From Agapetus fuscipes (lineage: Eukaryota > Arthropoda > Insecta > Trichoptera > Glossosomatidae), in assembly GCA_951799405.1 (NCBI GenBank), contig OX637340.1, positions 1,426,001 to 1,490,000 of the forward strand: a DNA stretch of 64,000 nt, given 5' to 3'. The position numbers and the translations under genes are program-made. Shown in pieces: positions 1 to 11,505 of this stretch (its first letter is position 1; each line of letters opens with the position of its first letter). The notes beneath the pieces are model-generated. The model worked only from the letters and a program-made list of their open reading frames with translations, did no database searches and was not told where the DNA came from.

Positions 1-32
1 TAGATTTTTGTATAGTTTTAACAAAACTCTTG

Positions 33-270
33 GACCGGTCCGTAGTCCGTAGTGGCAACACTTCGGACTCGTAAATGGAAGGTTGTGGCTTCGGATCCCG
101 GCGGAGCACAAAAATATACCATTTATATTTCGAATGTGCTCTTCGCTGGGTTGAAAAATTCATACACCTTTACCAATGGCCGGTCACCAAAGGTCCATCC
201 AGCCTTACAGCAACTGTGTCTTGCTTGAGTAATGGCGCTTTGTAGTGACGACCAATCTCGTACACCTCTG
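33..270 (+). mobile_element. SINE-A, tail lost
   Basis: Head ACCGGTCCGTAGTCCGTAGT, B-box-like GGCTTCGGATCCCGG, body to TTGCTTGAGTAATGGCGCTT. The LINE-like tail is absent; sequence becomes unrelated after about 270 and runs into an A-rich stretch at 340-380. Confidence 0.85.
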
Positions 271-984
271 CGGCACTACAACAAGTGTCATAGACCCCTA
301 GAGTCTTTAGAATCTAGGGAGTCTCCCGCACAGGATTTCTTAAAAAAAATAAAATAATAAAAAAAAAAAAAAAAAAAAAACTGGCTGTTCTAAATGGTAA
401 ATGTATCGTTCTGAACGTTACAATACTCGTATACAACATTAGCCCCGTTTATGTGGGGTGTGTTTAATTTTAGAATAATGTAGAACACACAATGTATGCA
501 GGTTCATAAAATGGTTATATTTGAAATTTTCTTGCGTGGTAGTAAAAAATAAGCGTGTGGAATAATCTTTTGATCTGTACTGTAACTTTAACTATGTCCT
601 TATGTAGTAAAGGGTGGCCAGAGCCTCTGTAGATGTTGCTTAGTCTACTTCTTACTTTCTTTGCCAACATTTGTGTAATTTTCAATTCGAAATGATAAAA
701 CTTGATTGAGAATCTTGAAAAATATTTTTACCTACTTATTGTCGGAATTGTGGAGAGCCTTCAGTGAGGGCTTAGTGATAGTGAGTATACTAATACAGTG
801 GTTTAACAGAAACATTTATCTCTTGTGTGCAGCAGGTACTAACATAACAAAAAGAAGCGATATTTGAAGTTGAAGTCAAAATTAGCTGAAAACTTTATAA
901 AATATTTTTTATATAGGTATTTTATTTTAGTTTATTTTTTACCACTAAAGAAGTTATTTTTATTTATGTTACTTATGAATATTT
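271..984. other. Unassigned AT-rich stretch
   Basis: An A-rich simple stretch at 340-381; otherwise no gene, repeat or motif that I recognise. Confidence 0.5.
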
Positions 985-1180
985 AATGCTCATACTCAAT
1001 ACACGCCCACATGCAGAAACGTGTAAGTTCACGCTTGCACATTCTGCACGTGTAGGTACTTAAAAATAACAACCTTAGACGAAATGTAACTCATACCGCC
1101 CTTGCATGAAACCAACGTTGCATTGACAGAAATAAAAAGTTTGTACTGCATGGCGTTGAGCTTGATACCAACCTATTTAC
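985..1180 (-). repeat. Family C repeat, degenerate
   Basis: ACACGCCCACATGCAGAAAC, GTGTAAGTTCACGCTTGCAC and the end TGATACCAACCTAT follow the family order with large gaps in the middle. Confidence 0.5.
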
Positions 1181-1182
1181 AT

Positions 1183-1440
1183 ATTATTATTAATACAAAA
1201 TTTATATAGCGCCTTTTATGACAGTGTGTCACTGCAAAGGCGCTTGTCCATATGATTGGACGAAGAGGTGAGTCTTGAGACGTCTTTTAAACAGTCTCTC
1301 CAAATCCAGTTCCCTCAGTGAGGCGGGAATAGAATTCATTGGAGCGGCCGCCCTGAATACCCTGTCAAAGGAAGTGTAATTTCCACAGATTCTACAAGAA
1401 GCTCTCGTGAATCCATAACCTTCATTGTTTGAAACTTCCG
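1183..1440 (-). mobile_element. LINE 3' fragment (L2-like)
   Basis: On the minus strand this reads as the final codons of an L2-like RT (FRAAAPMNSIPASLREL, then LKTHLFVQSYGQAPL and a stop), then GGCGCTATATAAATTTTG and a short (TAA/TTA) tail at 1183-1192. It is homologous to the 3' end of the LINE at 34.7 kb, including the SYxQAPL end. Confidence 0.8.
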
Positions 1441-1983
1441 GAAGCTCCAGCTCTCACAGACCACGGCAACAGATCCCAGAAAGCATCACTCCAGCATCAT
1501 CAGCCGGCCGTGTAAGCCTAAAACTCTTATTCTTCATTGTTTGTTTTTTTTACTCACAGGTATTTTGTCCAAAGGAAAGCAGACAATCTCTCACCACCTC
1601 CCACCCAGTTCATACAACTCATGCGGAGTTGCTTCACTCGGTGAACAACATTACAATATTTTTCAAGTGGTTGAAGGCCTTCCCGTTGAAGAAAAAAAAG
1701 AAGGTCCTCCAGATCAGAGGCTACTGCATGACTTCCAAAGGAAAGTCCAACAGACTTATAATTATTGAAATTTCAAATTCAATCAATTCTTCATCAGCTG
1801 TAATTATATATTTAAGTTATAATTTGAGCCGCGAGATTCGCTGATATTAATTATTATTGGTCTACGAGACCTGGCGTGCTGCGTTACTTATTATGATGCG
1901 AAAGTAATTTATCATCTTAATAATTCAATTAATATTAAATTAGAATCTAATTGAATTTATCCTGCGCTGCGGTTGCCACCGTT

Positions 1984-2140
1984 GGGGGGCGTCTCGTTCC
2001 ACTGGATGGGGCGTCTCGTTCCACTAGAGGGGGCGGCCCATTTCACCAGAGAGGCGACCCATTCCATTAAAAGGGGCGTCTTGCCCCACCACAAGGGGCA
2101 ATTCATTAGAAGATGCACCCTGTTCCACTAAAAAAGGCTC
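1984..2140 (+). repeat. Minisatellite, ~22 bp unit
   Basis: About seven decaying units of GGGGCGTCTCGTTCCACTAG type. It is GC-rich in an AT-rich setting. Units degrade toward the right end. Confidence 0.8.
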
Positions 2141-2490
2141 ATCAAAAAGGTTGGTATTTTTCTCGAAGAAGTGTATTGTATTCCTTCAGGCCCAGCAGTC
2201 TCAATATATTTTTACAAACTTAGAGTACCTCGTGAGCTTGCACATGCATTAGTGTACATAATAATCTGGCTAAAATGTGATGGTGGTAGTGCTACGAACG
2301 ATGAAATCAAAGTACCTACGCACACCTATACATGTAAGATAGTGCGGGAGTAGTGCATAGAACGGTTTCTGGCATGAGCGAGAGATCAAATGATCTGGAA
2401 TATGCAAGAATGATCCCTTTTGTGCCTATATATATGTATAGAATGAAAAAGGCATCAGTAGATTAGTCGCTTCAAGCATTTCGCCGTGAA

Positions 2491-2578
2491 GACCAGTAAA
2501 AATAAATAGTTTGCAACATGAAAACCCCTTCGGGGATAACGCGGCAATAAGGTACACTATATGTGTAGCTTAGTAGAG
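2491..2578 (+). mobile_element. SINE-B 3' fragment
   Basis: AGTAAAAATAAATAGTTTGC, CCCCTTCGGGGATAACGCGG and ACACTATATGTGTAGCTTAG are the terminal ~85 bp of SINE-B. Confidence 0.75.
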
Positions 2579-3371
2579 GTTTTTTAGCGTGAGCTTTAGA
2601 GCTTGAAAAATCTTAGGTGTTAAGAGATTCTTGCTACTTAGATTATAGATTAAAGATTTAAAAAATATATTGTCCCATACATTGTTAAAAAAATATAATG
2701 TAAGAACAAGAGATTGTTGTCTGAAAAAAAAAACTAAATTCAGCTTTCCATAAAAGTGTTGCATCGCAAAAACAAGTTGTGCACAATGATAAGAAGCGCA
2801 TTTTTACAGCACCTTTACTGTAATGCAGGTGAGTTTTACTTTTTCCATTTTCCCTCGACTCTCTCGGGGCTGCATATTGCATAAGAGGGTTATTATATTA
2901 TAGAACCCGAACATACGCGTCCCTAACCTGAAGTTTAAAAATTCACGTTTCAACGCGTTTTCATTGAAACTTGAACATTCAATTGAGGCGCTGTTTTAGT
3001 TTGAATGTTAGTTTTGGTTAACGCTATGGTTGAGTTAAAATGTATTTTTTTATACGTGTGGTATGGGACTAGGGAGGAACCAAAGCCGCCGTCTTAATTT
3101 ACAACTAGCACTCTATCATGTGCTCTTGGAAAGCTTTTAAAAATTTGAAGTTTTTCTAGACAACGACGCGGGTTATTTTATTCCTTACACGTCTTGTCTT
3201 GTCTTTGAATTTTTTTTTGTACTAAAACATGCTTCAAGACATAAAAGCACGTCAGATAATGTTCATCGTGTCTTTACACGCACGTGTTTTTAAAAAAATA
3301 ATATTAACAATATATTTATTGTAAAATTCTCAATGTAATATAATGTGCCTAACAACCACTAATGAAGCATT
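2579..3371. other. Unassigned; dispersed TTGAGTTAAAA-type motif
   Basis: Around 2940-3060 lies AACGCTATGGTTGAGTTAAA, similar to pieces at 4605-4640, 6025-6090 and 38020-38060. Possibly a worn interspersed repeat. No ORF of note. Confidence 0.35.
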
Positions 3372-3622
3372 TAATAATCTATAATCTATGTTGCAAAGAT
3401 ATATTAATATTTAAAGCTCATATCAAATGTATGCCCACAAACAAACACGTGTAGTTCGCGCTTACAAATGCTGAATGTGTACTTACAAATAAAATCCAAA
3501 CCTCAAATGAACATAAGCCCTACAGCTTTTGCCGACCTTCCCTGAAAACAGGGGTGACATTGGCAAAGTGAACCATTTTTTACAGCATGGGTGGTCAGCC
3601 GCATACCAACCTATAAGTCAAG
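3372..3622 (-). repeat. Family C repeat (~245 bp, (GATTA)n tail), near full-length
   Basis: Read on the minus strand the family starts CTTGACTTATAGGTTGGTAT, continues CTGACCACCCATGCTGTAAA and GTTCATTTGAGGTTTGG, and ends with a (GATTA)n-like run. No clear pol III boxes and no ORF, so it may be a SINE of another type or a recurrent LINE 3' end. At least 17 copies lie in the window. Confidence 0.8.
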
Positions 3623-4117
3623 TAAATATAGATAAAATAAAAAATACCATAGATGAATATATCTTTTCAAAGAATACAGAAAACTATTTCGTTACAAAAT
3701 AAGTATACTACGAGTACCATCATTACCCATTAGGTTTTATGGTTTTCATCGGAAAAAAAACGTAATATAAGACTGCCTTAAATCCCACTGCCAAAGAACG
3801 AATTCCACGAAATAGGAAACGATATCGCTTTGTCCACTTTTGTAAATTGGATAAACAGCGGAGAGTACGTATGGGTGTATTTGAGTCAAAGCAAAATACA
3901 GCTGACCTCGAGAAATCCACAATACCTATTGCCTTAGCATTGATTCATTTCTGTTTTCCAGATAAATAGATTCGCGTGGTATTTTCAGCAGTTCTAAAGG
4001 TGGAATGCATTTCTAAAAATGGTCGTGAAAAAATAGTCGATAGTTGAATGGATCAATGAATTCTCATCGTCGTAATTTGAAAATGTATTTATGAGGTTTT
4101 TTTTATATAAATAACAT

Positions 4118-4597
4118 ACGCAACTACGCAACTAAGCTACACATATAGTGTAACTTCTTGCCTGCGTTATCCCCGAAAGGGTTGCATGTGGGGCTTCGGG
4201 ACCTATTTATTTTCACACCGACCACTTTAAGTTGAAGTGGGGGCTTCCCATCTCCCGGAGGGGTTGGTTCTCATTTCTTGTGAAGGCTGAGTAAGCCTTT
4301 GAGATCAAACCCTGGCTCTCGGCATGGAATGCAAGCATTCAATCAATTGAGCTATCGACTTTTTTACTAGCTTGATCTTCGTCGCTACAAAGCGCTGATT
4401 CTCAAGCAAGACCCAGTTGCTGTAAGGCTGGATGGACCTTTGGTGACCGGTCATTGGTAAAGGTTTATGAATTTTTCAACCCAGCGAAGAGCAAATTTGA
4501 AAATATAAATGGTATATTTTTTATGCTCCGCCGGGATTCAAATCTACAACCTTCCATTTACGAGTCTGAAGTGCTACCACTAAACTACGGACCGGTC
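4118..4597 (-). mobile_element. SINE A-B dimer
   Basis: Minus strand: SINE-A (4597-4366), lacking its LINE-like tail, joined to SINE-B (4359-4118). The junction reads GATCAAGCTAGTAAAAAAGT then CGATAGCTCAATTG. SINE-B lacks the segment between its B box (GGGTTTGATCTC) and AAGGCTTACTCAGCC. Same junction and deletion as at 52.3-52.8 kb. Confidence 0.85.
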
Positions 4598-6508
4598 GGT
4601 AAAACGCTATGATTGAGTTTAAACGTGTAGTTATATTTTAGCGTAGAGGGAAAACTCCGTCTGGTGGTCGGCATAAAGGACTTCCTCTGGGACAGGAAAT
4701 GCTCGCCCTGGGGTGAAATATTGCAACGCTGATTGGCCTCTTCCCTTTATGGGGATGACGACGCTCAAGCCAACAAAAAAATCACCTCGTGTGAGACAAA
4801 GAAATGCGTAGAAAGGGTTCTTACACTTTTTAAAGCCTGTACGTTTTCTTAGTGTTTTATTTTGTGTATTGTCCAAACATAACATGAAAGAATGACCAAA
4901 TTAAAGTTGAATTGAATAAATTGAACTAGCTTAAAATAAAATTGCAGATATTAAAAAAATAATGCGTGATAACATGTCATTCGACCTGAAACTATTTTGT
5001 ATTTTGCTGAAAAATATTGAAATTATGTTTCCAGTAAAAAAGCGATTGATTTATTAATAGTCAATACATATTTCAGTTTAAATTGAAAATAGCAGGAGTA
5101 ACTTAGAACATAATCAGTGTTTTTTATGAATGCGTCAAGAGGAATTTAATACGAGTATACTAATCTATGTTGTCGTGGCCAGATTTTTTAACTAAGTAAT
5201 AAATCACTTATTTTATTTACTTAATTATGAATTACTCAATGATGCATGTGGCTCAGGGTCAAAGCTATTGTCAAGAGACCTGATGGAACTCAACCAGCGT
5301 TGTTTCATATTCAAAATCACCGTCTTGACTTGCTGGGCTTTAACACCAACCTTATTTTCCATCAATAATCTAATCTGCAAGGATATATTAACATTCAAAG
5401 CTCATCTCAAATACATACCCACAAACAAAGACGTGTAAGTTTTTTTTTTAAACTTACAAATGCTTAATGTGTACTTACAAATAAAATCAAAACCTCAAAT
5501 GAAGTTAAACCAGGTATTGAAATCGCAATACCATGCAATGACAGTTGGACTATGAGTAGGTACGTAACATCTTTTATAGCTAAACTTACTTTACACTATT
5601 TTTACTGCCTCCTCTATAATTATTTCCATTAAAAACATACTCACCGTAGGAAGGTCATGCTATACAAGTTACACCTTATATTCCCTTAGGCGTAGAAACT
5701 TTCATAGCAGCTCCTAGCGTCGGCTACTTACCGAAGGTAGAACATAGTGAACCTGCCCCCTCCGGCTTTACCCTCGGGCACAATAAAGAATCATAACACA
5801 GAACATTGCAGCCCCGGGCTCAGAAAATAGTTCGGGGGGGTAGTTACGCTAATTACGTTTTTGTTTATGGCCATAATGATACGACGAGCAACTCCGTGCC
5901 TTACCGGGGTTATGGTGAACCTAGGCTCTGGTTACATTGCTCTTATCTTGGGAGTTTGTTTATGGATTGTGCGTTGTTCTTGGATGAAATGATGATGGTA
6001 TGTACAGCACCCTAGTGTAAAATATTACGGTTAAACTCAACCATCCCGTTTTAAAAAACAAATACGGAAACTAAAAGTTCACTAGAGGAACTGTTTTAGT
6101 TTTAATATATTTGTTTGGGATATAGAACAGTGTTTATAAGTGAGGTTTAGTATTTTAAATGAATAGGATGGTGTGATTTTTTAATAGGTGCTAAAACTTT
6201 AGTATCTCCCTTGGTATATGATTTTATTATAACTAAGACCTCTAAGATACAAACCGTGTATTCCATTGTGAGCGTTTTATTGTCGAATGAATAGCATTTA
6301 TGTGTTAACCCGAATACTTCGACCATAGCTTCACATCGAATCCTAATATTGAAATCGTAGACTTAAAGTGGTTTATTATTTATTTAAACGTAGATAGACA
6401 ACGTGTTAATTAATACATATTTATTGTTTTGACACGAGTTTTTTTAGTTTTTTTTTGTTAATAAGAAAAGATTTTGATAGTGATTCTGGAACGGCCATGC
6501 CAAAAAAA
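4598..6508. other. Mostly unassigned, one family C fragment
   Basis: Apart from 5366-5514, nothing recognised. A richer patch at 5700-5990 has an open frame at 5806-6015 that resembles no family I know. Confidence 0.4.
5366..5514 (-). repeat. Family C repeat, tail half
   Basis: AATCTAATCTGCAAGGATAT, ACATACCCACAAACAAAGAC and AACCTCAAATGAAG; the head half is absent. Confidence 0.7.
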
Positions 6509-6767
6509 GTTTTACTTCTTACTGCGTTCTACCGAAGTAGGTCATATGTGGAGAGTGAACCTATTTATTTTTAAAGGTAGGGGACTGGCCTTTCGCCAAC
6601 CTCTTCAGTTGAAGTAAGGGGCTTGTACTTTTCTTGGGAAGGCTGAGTAAAACTTATCAGTATTTATTTTGGGTTTGAATAAAACAACAAAACAGAAAAC
6701 CAAATCTGACAAAAAGAGCTCTCGGTACGGAATGCAAGCACTCTATCAACTGAGTTATCGACCGGAC
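6509..6767 (-). mobile_element. SINE-B, diverged copy
   Basis: Minus strand head TCGATAACTCAGTTGATAGA, B box eroded, body with TTCAAACCCAAAATAAATAC and ACTTCAACTGAAGAGG. The (GTTGC)n tail is missing. Confidence 0.75.
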
Positions 6768-7365
6768 TCGTAAAAGAATAAAATCATTCAGAAAATAAAG
6801 AAAAAAATATTACCTTTGTGAATCAAAGTGAATTAGTTTGTTGTGAAAAGTGTGCCTATGTTGGTCGTAAGTAGAGCAAAGCTATAAAGTATAGAAAACA
6901 TTGAAAAAACATAAATATCGACGCGTAAAAAAAATGATATACAATGTAAACAAAGCAGATTGTTTGTTCAAAATGTACACAAAAAAATAATATGAGAAGC
7001 ACACAAAATTTTCATGAAATATGATGGCGCGCCTTTCACGTGGATTTATGGTATTCCCGTTTTTGTCTTTGGCTTATTCATACGTCATAAATACGCTTTC
7101 CCGTAGACAAATAAGGATTGCCGTGTTGATAAACGCGCGGCGCTTCCTGCCTGGTGCGACGAAGGAAAGTGTTGTCTCGAGTTTGGAAATGTAACGTATT
7201 GTTTGTGCCTCCCACGATGTCGTGGAATAAACTAAATCCCGTCGTAAATAATCCAGAAATTTTCAGGTTACAAAAATAGATTACGATCTTAAGAATTTAT
7301 ATTTGTGTTACAAATAACTTGTGCTGTAAAGTTAGCCGATTAAGATAAAATGAGAGGTTGTACAA
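6768..7365. other. Unassigned, with a GC-richer patch
   Basis: 7020-7215 (GATGGCGCGCCTTTCACGTG, GATAAACGCGCGGCGCTTCC) is richer in CpG than its surroundings and is not repeated in the window. No coding frame. Confidence 0.4.
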
Positions 7366-7891
7366 GAATGTGATGAGATGGTTTGGGCGTGTAGAAAGAA
7401 CGAATTATGATAGACTGATAAAGTACGTATATAGAGGAAGTGTGAAAGGGAAAAGAGTTAAGAGACGACCGAGATAGGTATTGAGTGATTAAATTGAGGA
7501 GATTATGAAATAATCTCATCTTATCTAATCTATTCTAAGTTGTAAAGATATGTACGTTACGTTTTGAATTCACATTACATGCACTCTCACAAGTAGACAC
7601 TACAACATAAAAACATAATCACAAATGGACATACACCCTGCAACTCCTGCCGACCCTCCCTGAAACAGGTGTGATATAATGGCAAAATGAACCATTTTCT
7701 ACGGTTTAGGTGGGCAGCCGCATACCAGCCTGTAGGTCAAGGAATGGAATGTTAAAAGTGAGTATAAAATTAGAAAATGTGTGAAAATTGAAAGAGGTAT
7801 GTAAGGTTAAGAAGAAATTGAGGCAGGACTGCAGATGCTCAGGCTACCCCAAGACTCTAGTGGAACAGTGACAAAGTTATAGTTACAGTAT
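7366..7891 (+). mobile_element. RTE-like 3' end (family D), interrupted by a family C repeat
   Basis: 7366-7510 and 7743-7891 are the two halves of one copy: RWFGRVERT-like, then GKRVKRRPR-like coding remnants with stops, and the end GGCAGGACTGCAG...GTTATAGTTACAGTA. A minus-oriented family C element (7511-7742) splits it, and a solo LTR starts right at its tail. Confidence 0.7.
7511..7742 (-). repeat. Family C repeat inserted in an RTE-like end
   Basis: From the tail TAATCTCATCTTATCTAATC to CATACCAGCCTGTAGGTCAA. The flanks on either side join into one family D sequence, which shows insertion. Confidence 0.8.
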
Positions 7892-8311
7892 TGTTATGTA
7901 AATAGGTAATGTTGGAATAGGTGTAGGTGTTAGTTATGGCTATGTTATAGGAATCCTCATAAGTATGTGTGGGTAGGAATAATTAAATAAAGTATATTTG
8001 AAGCGTCTTGAAATAATGATTACTACGTACCTACTTGAATCTTTCCTTAATTCTGGAACTGTCTAGCGAATATAGTTTCTAGATAATACTGTTGTGAAGA
8101 GTATATAAGACGCTTATTGCTTGCACTAGGGGTCAGTCATCTGTGAGTGTAACCCATACAACGAACAAATTCGACCAGTGAACTAAAACCAGTGTAATGG
8201 AATAATCGAGACTGTCTTCGTTAAAATAAATTTAAAAGTGTAAAATAAATAACTGTAAAAGAAGACCAGTGTTGTTAATTGAAAGACTTTTGAACCCCAA
8301 AAATCGTAACA
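7892..8311 (+). mobile_element. Older, divergent solo LTR of the same or a sister family
   Basis: 420 bp, starts TGTTATGTAA and ends AATCGTAACA. It keeps the middle motifs (GGAACTGTCTAGCG, GAGTATATAAG, AATAATCGAG, GTAAAATAAATAACTG) but has many differences and deletions. GTAT duplication at 7888-7891 and 8312-8315. It sits in the 3' tail of an RTE-like repeat, so it is younger than that repeat. Confidence 0.85.
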
Positions 8312-8883
8312 GTATTATAGAATATGTGTGCTGATATCTTGGCGTTGAAATATATGAATGCAAAAAAATAGATTATGAATGTCTGAAAAGCTACGGCTGT
8401 CAGATCGCATCATGAGTGTTCGTGAAAAAGATAAAGTCACTTTGCCACTGGAGATGACTCTTCATTGTTCGCCTCATCAAATGCGAAAGCAATTTGAGAA
8501 GAACATGATTCTAATCGGAATGCTCCTCGGCAAGAAGCACTGCGGCTGCATGAAGGGATATTTAACATTTAAAGTTATACCGCCCTGCCCCGCCGCAGAG
8601 GGCAAAGTTTTTTTCGTCGTGTCACGGCAGGTTTTCATAAAAATGCAAATTGCTTCATCCCCCCCAGCAGCGCTTACGCTTCTAGAGAAATGTAATGTTT
8701 TTTTTCTCCTTGGTGGAATTATGATATCTTACTCGAAGATTTGTGGGATGTAAAAAAAAATCCTAGGTTTTTTTTTTCTACCTGCAATGTGCTAGGAGTT
8801 GTTTGAATGCTTACAGGAGGCATTTACATATTTTTGAAAAATGCAGGTAAGTTTTTTTTTGTAGCATGGCATAAAAGATAGCT
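8312..8883 (+). other. Unassigned; one unrecognised ORF
   Basis: An ATG-to-stop frame at 8379-8753 (124 codons, starting MSEKLRLSDRIM) follows the solo LTR. It has no domain I recognise and ends in low-complexity hydrophobic sequence; it is probably chance. Confidence 0.25.
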
Positions 8884-8891
8884 GTATGTAG

Positions 8892-9120
8892 CAGTGGCGA
8901 AGCGTGCCATACAAGCCGGTTTCCATCAGCTTTCCTTTTGAAATGTTGTAACAAAGTAGTTAAAAAATATAGGCACAAAGTAAAAAAATACATTTAAAAC
9001 CAAAGAAACAATACGTATTTTTTCCCCATTGAAACCATGCAGTATACTTTATTATCACTTCTGCCTCATTTTAAACAGGAAACCGATGGAAACCGGATTG
9101 TATGGCACCCTTCGCCACTG
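8892..9120 (+). mobile_element. hAT-type MITE with perfect 8 bp target duplication
   Basis: 229 bp, CAGTGGCGAAG...CTTCGCCACTG. The terminal ~45 bp are inverted repeats (CCATACAAGCCGGTTTCCAT against ATGGAAACCGGATTGTATGG). Flanks GTATGTAG at 8884-8891 and 9121-9128. CAGTG ends and an 8 bp duplication are the hAT signature. No transposase. Confidence 0.93.
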
Positions 9121-9800
9121 GTATGTAGTTTTACAAAAAAGGATTTATAAATTACTTAAGTTCTTTACTTTAATTATACCTACTTCTATTTATCACCGTC
9201 TTTTTGACTGCTTTGATACGACCCCAATATGTGTTGTTCAGTCAAACATAATGAAGTAAGAACGTGAATTTACATAAAAAACATTGTGTCGTCACCCGGT
9301 TGGCTTTCTAGGGAAAAGGCACACAATTTCAAGGACAACAGTCCTATATTAGACTGGCGCTTACTCGCTGAGAGAAATCATAAAAATTAATAAATACTCT
9401 AACCTCATTGGGCTGATTGTTAGTGCTTTTTTGAGTTTCTGAACGCGGTCCATATTTTCTTTCTTCTTTTGTCATCTCGTTGCTGTCGTTTTGTTTGTTA
9501 TGTGTATAACTTCCTCAAAGATCTGATACCTTCTTTCTGACTTCTATTTGACTGTTAAGCTATCTTCTATATGATTGGAAAGCCATCGATCAGAAAAAAA
9601 TAATTTAAAGTAGAGTCTTCATCAAATCTAAAACCAATAACTTTAAAAATTTGGCAGGAGCAAGTTTATTTACGTCAACTTAATAATTGATTGACTAGAA
9701 AATAATTATTAAGAAAACTTATTTAGTCTAGACCTTTTTATGCTTTGAACAATTTTGATTTCATCTAGCAATTTGAGTGTGGTAGATTCTACGAACAAGT

Positions 9801-9842
9801 CTTTAGGGTTTTGTAGGGTACACAAACCCTACAAAATCTAAG
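9801..9842. repeat. Small hairpin carrying a Penelope-like tip
   Basis: TTTTGTAGGGT / ACCCTACAAAA with a 6 nt loop. ACACAAACCCTACAAAATCT is the reverse complement of the outer block at 24063. Confidence 0.45.
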
Positions 9843-10286
9843 TCTTTAGGGTGTTCAAGCTGACGAGATTTTTAAAGCTTTTCAGTACCAGCATCCCCCA
9901 GAGAGGGTCAAAAGGTAATGAAAGATTAAAAATAATGTTGGAGGTCGTGTAGCAAGCCCCTCTAGACTAAAATCTTGTTTGCGAAACAGACGGAGATGCT
10001 TGGAGCAAAGTTTGTCTATTCGGTTATAATAAGTGGAATAATAAGGACAGAAATGTCAGTTAAATTGTAAAATTTCATATAAAATATTAATGATTAATAA
10101 CAAACTTAAAATAAATAATTAATGATTATGTTATTTAAAAAGGGTTGTGAAAATAATTTTAACTCAACCAAATTATAAACAAGGAGGTTGGAAACTAAAT
10201 TCATTCGGTCAATATATTTTATTCATGAATGCTTTTTCTTAGTCTTGTATGTAGGTTTGAATGAAACTTACATCTCATACTGAAAA

Positions 10287-10490
10287 CATTAGTTCGCTTT
10301 TGCCAACGTCACCTCTGTTTAACGAAAATGTGGCAAGAGCTGCAGGGTCTATGTTCATTTGATGTAAGGGTTTGATTTTGTAAGACCACATTTAGCATGT
10401 GTAAACGTAAACATACTCGTAAAAGTCCTTGCTTGTGTGTGGTAAGCGTGAATCAAATTTTAATATTTCTTTGCAACTTACATAATAGAT
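10287..10490 (+). repeat. Family C repeat, diverged
   Basis: TTGCCAACGTCACCTCTGTT, GCAAGAGCTGCAGGGTCTAT and GTTCATTTGATGTAAGGGTT; ends at TTTGCAACTTACATAATAGA. Confidence 0.7.
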
Positions 10491-11404
10491 ATATATATAG
10501 ATAAATAGTTGCCAATGACGATTACTCTCTTTTTTTAACGTGTGTTTAATCTGTTTTAATTTTAAGAAAAAAATTAAAATTCTTAAAACTTTATTATTTA
10601 TTTTGAATATTGATTCTTAAAATTTCTCCTATTCATACTAAATATTGCACAATTCTAGATATGAAAGGATTCTTTATTTATTTTAGAAATAAAGGTTTTT
10701 TTATTCTTACCTGAAGATGATCGATGTTTGTAATATTAATTAAAATAAATTGATCCCTTGTGAAAAAAAACAGTGTTTTAAAAAAAGGGATTACAAAAAA
10801 ATGAAAGGTTTCAGTTGTAGCTTTATAAAATAGAAATAAATTGAAAAATAATAAATCCAGCTATTTTCAGGATAATTGTGTTTTAAATCTTGATTACATT
10901 AAATCAGTTTTAAAAAGTCAAGCGTCTTATTCACTTTGGCTCCCATGAAAAAATTAAAAAGGACAAGATTGATGACTTAATTTTTTACAACGCCAAAGGA
11001 AACAATGGGAGAAAAATAAAACGAATCCTTTGGAGAAAGCTCCTTCGGGGACTGCCCTTTATAAAAGCTTGATTAAAAGTACACAGAACGCTGAAAACCG
11101 TGCGATGTTAATTTTTCTTTTGATGAAATATTTCATAAAGTTATATACGAAAAAAAAAACTTTCCATCCAACCCGTTGGTGCTCTTTTAAAACGATTTTA
11201 TGAAAATATGGCCGTGATTTTTTTGTAATTCTGCGAAAATTGTGTTCAAATATAAATAAGTGTTGAAAATTAACAGCAAAATATAATATGTAACGAAAAT
11301 GGATTAAAAAAAAAAAACTGTGTAAGATCCCACTAGTCACCAAGCAATGCAAAACCATTAGTGCCTTTTGCAGATTTGGAGCTTGTACACAATATTATGT
11401 TGGT

Positions 11405-11406
<2 letters not shown>

Positions 11407-11460
<54 letters not shown>
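11407..11460 (-). repeat. 54 bp uninterrupted T run (LINE poly(A) tail)
   Basis: The poly(A) tail of the minus-strand LINE, uninterrupted, at its 3' boundary. Confidence 0.9.
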
Positions 11461-11461
<1 letters not shown>

Positions 11462-11505
11462 TGCACAACAGGTTTCCCTTATTACAGTGCACCCTCACAC
11501 AGTCA

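Larger units (their letters stand above)
9129..11406. other. Unassigned AT-rich stretch with one family C copy
   Basis: Nothing beyond the small hairpin at 9801-9842 and the repeat at 10287-10490. Several homopolymer-rich runs at 10540-10860. Confidence 0.45.

Noticed and set aside
1425..1844. 139-codon plus-strand frame
   Set aside because: It begins on the antisense of a LINE 3' end and continues into AT-rich DNA; coding signal is on the other strand only.
8379..8753. Small gene downstream of the solo LTR
   Set aside because: No recognisable domain, hydrophobic low-complexity end, no homologue that I can name.
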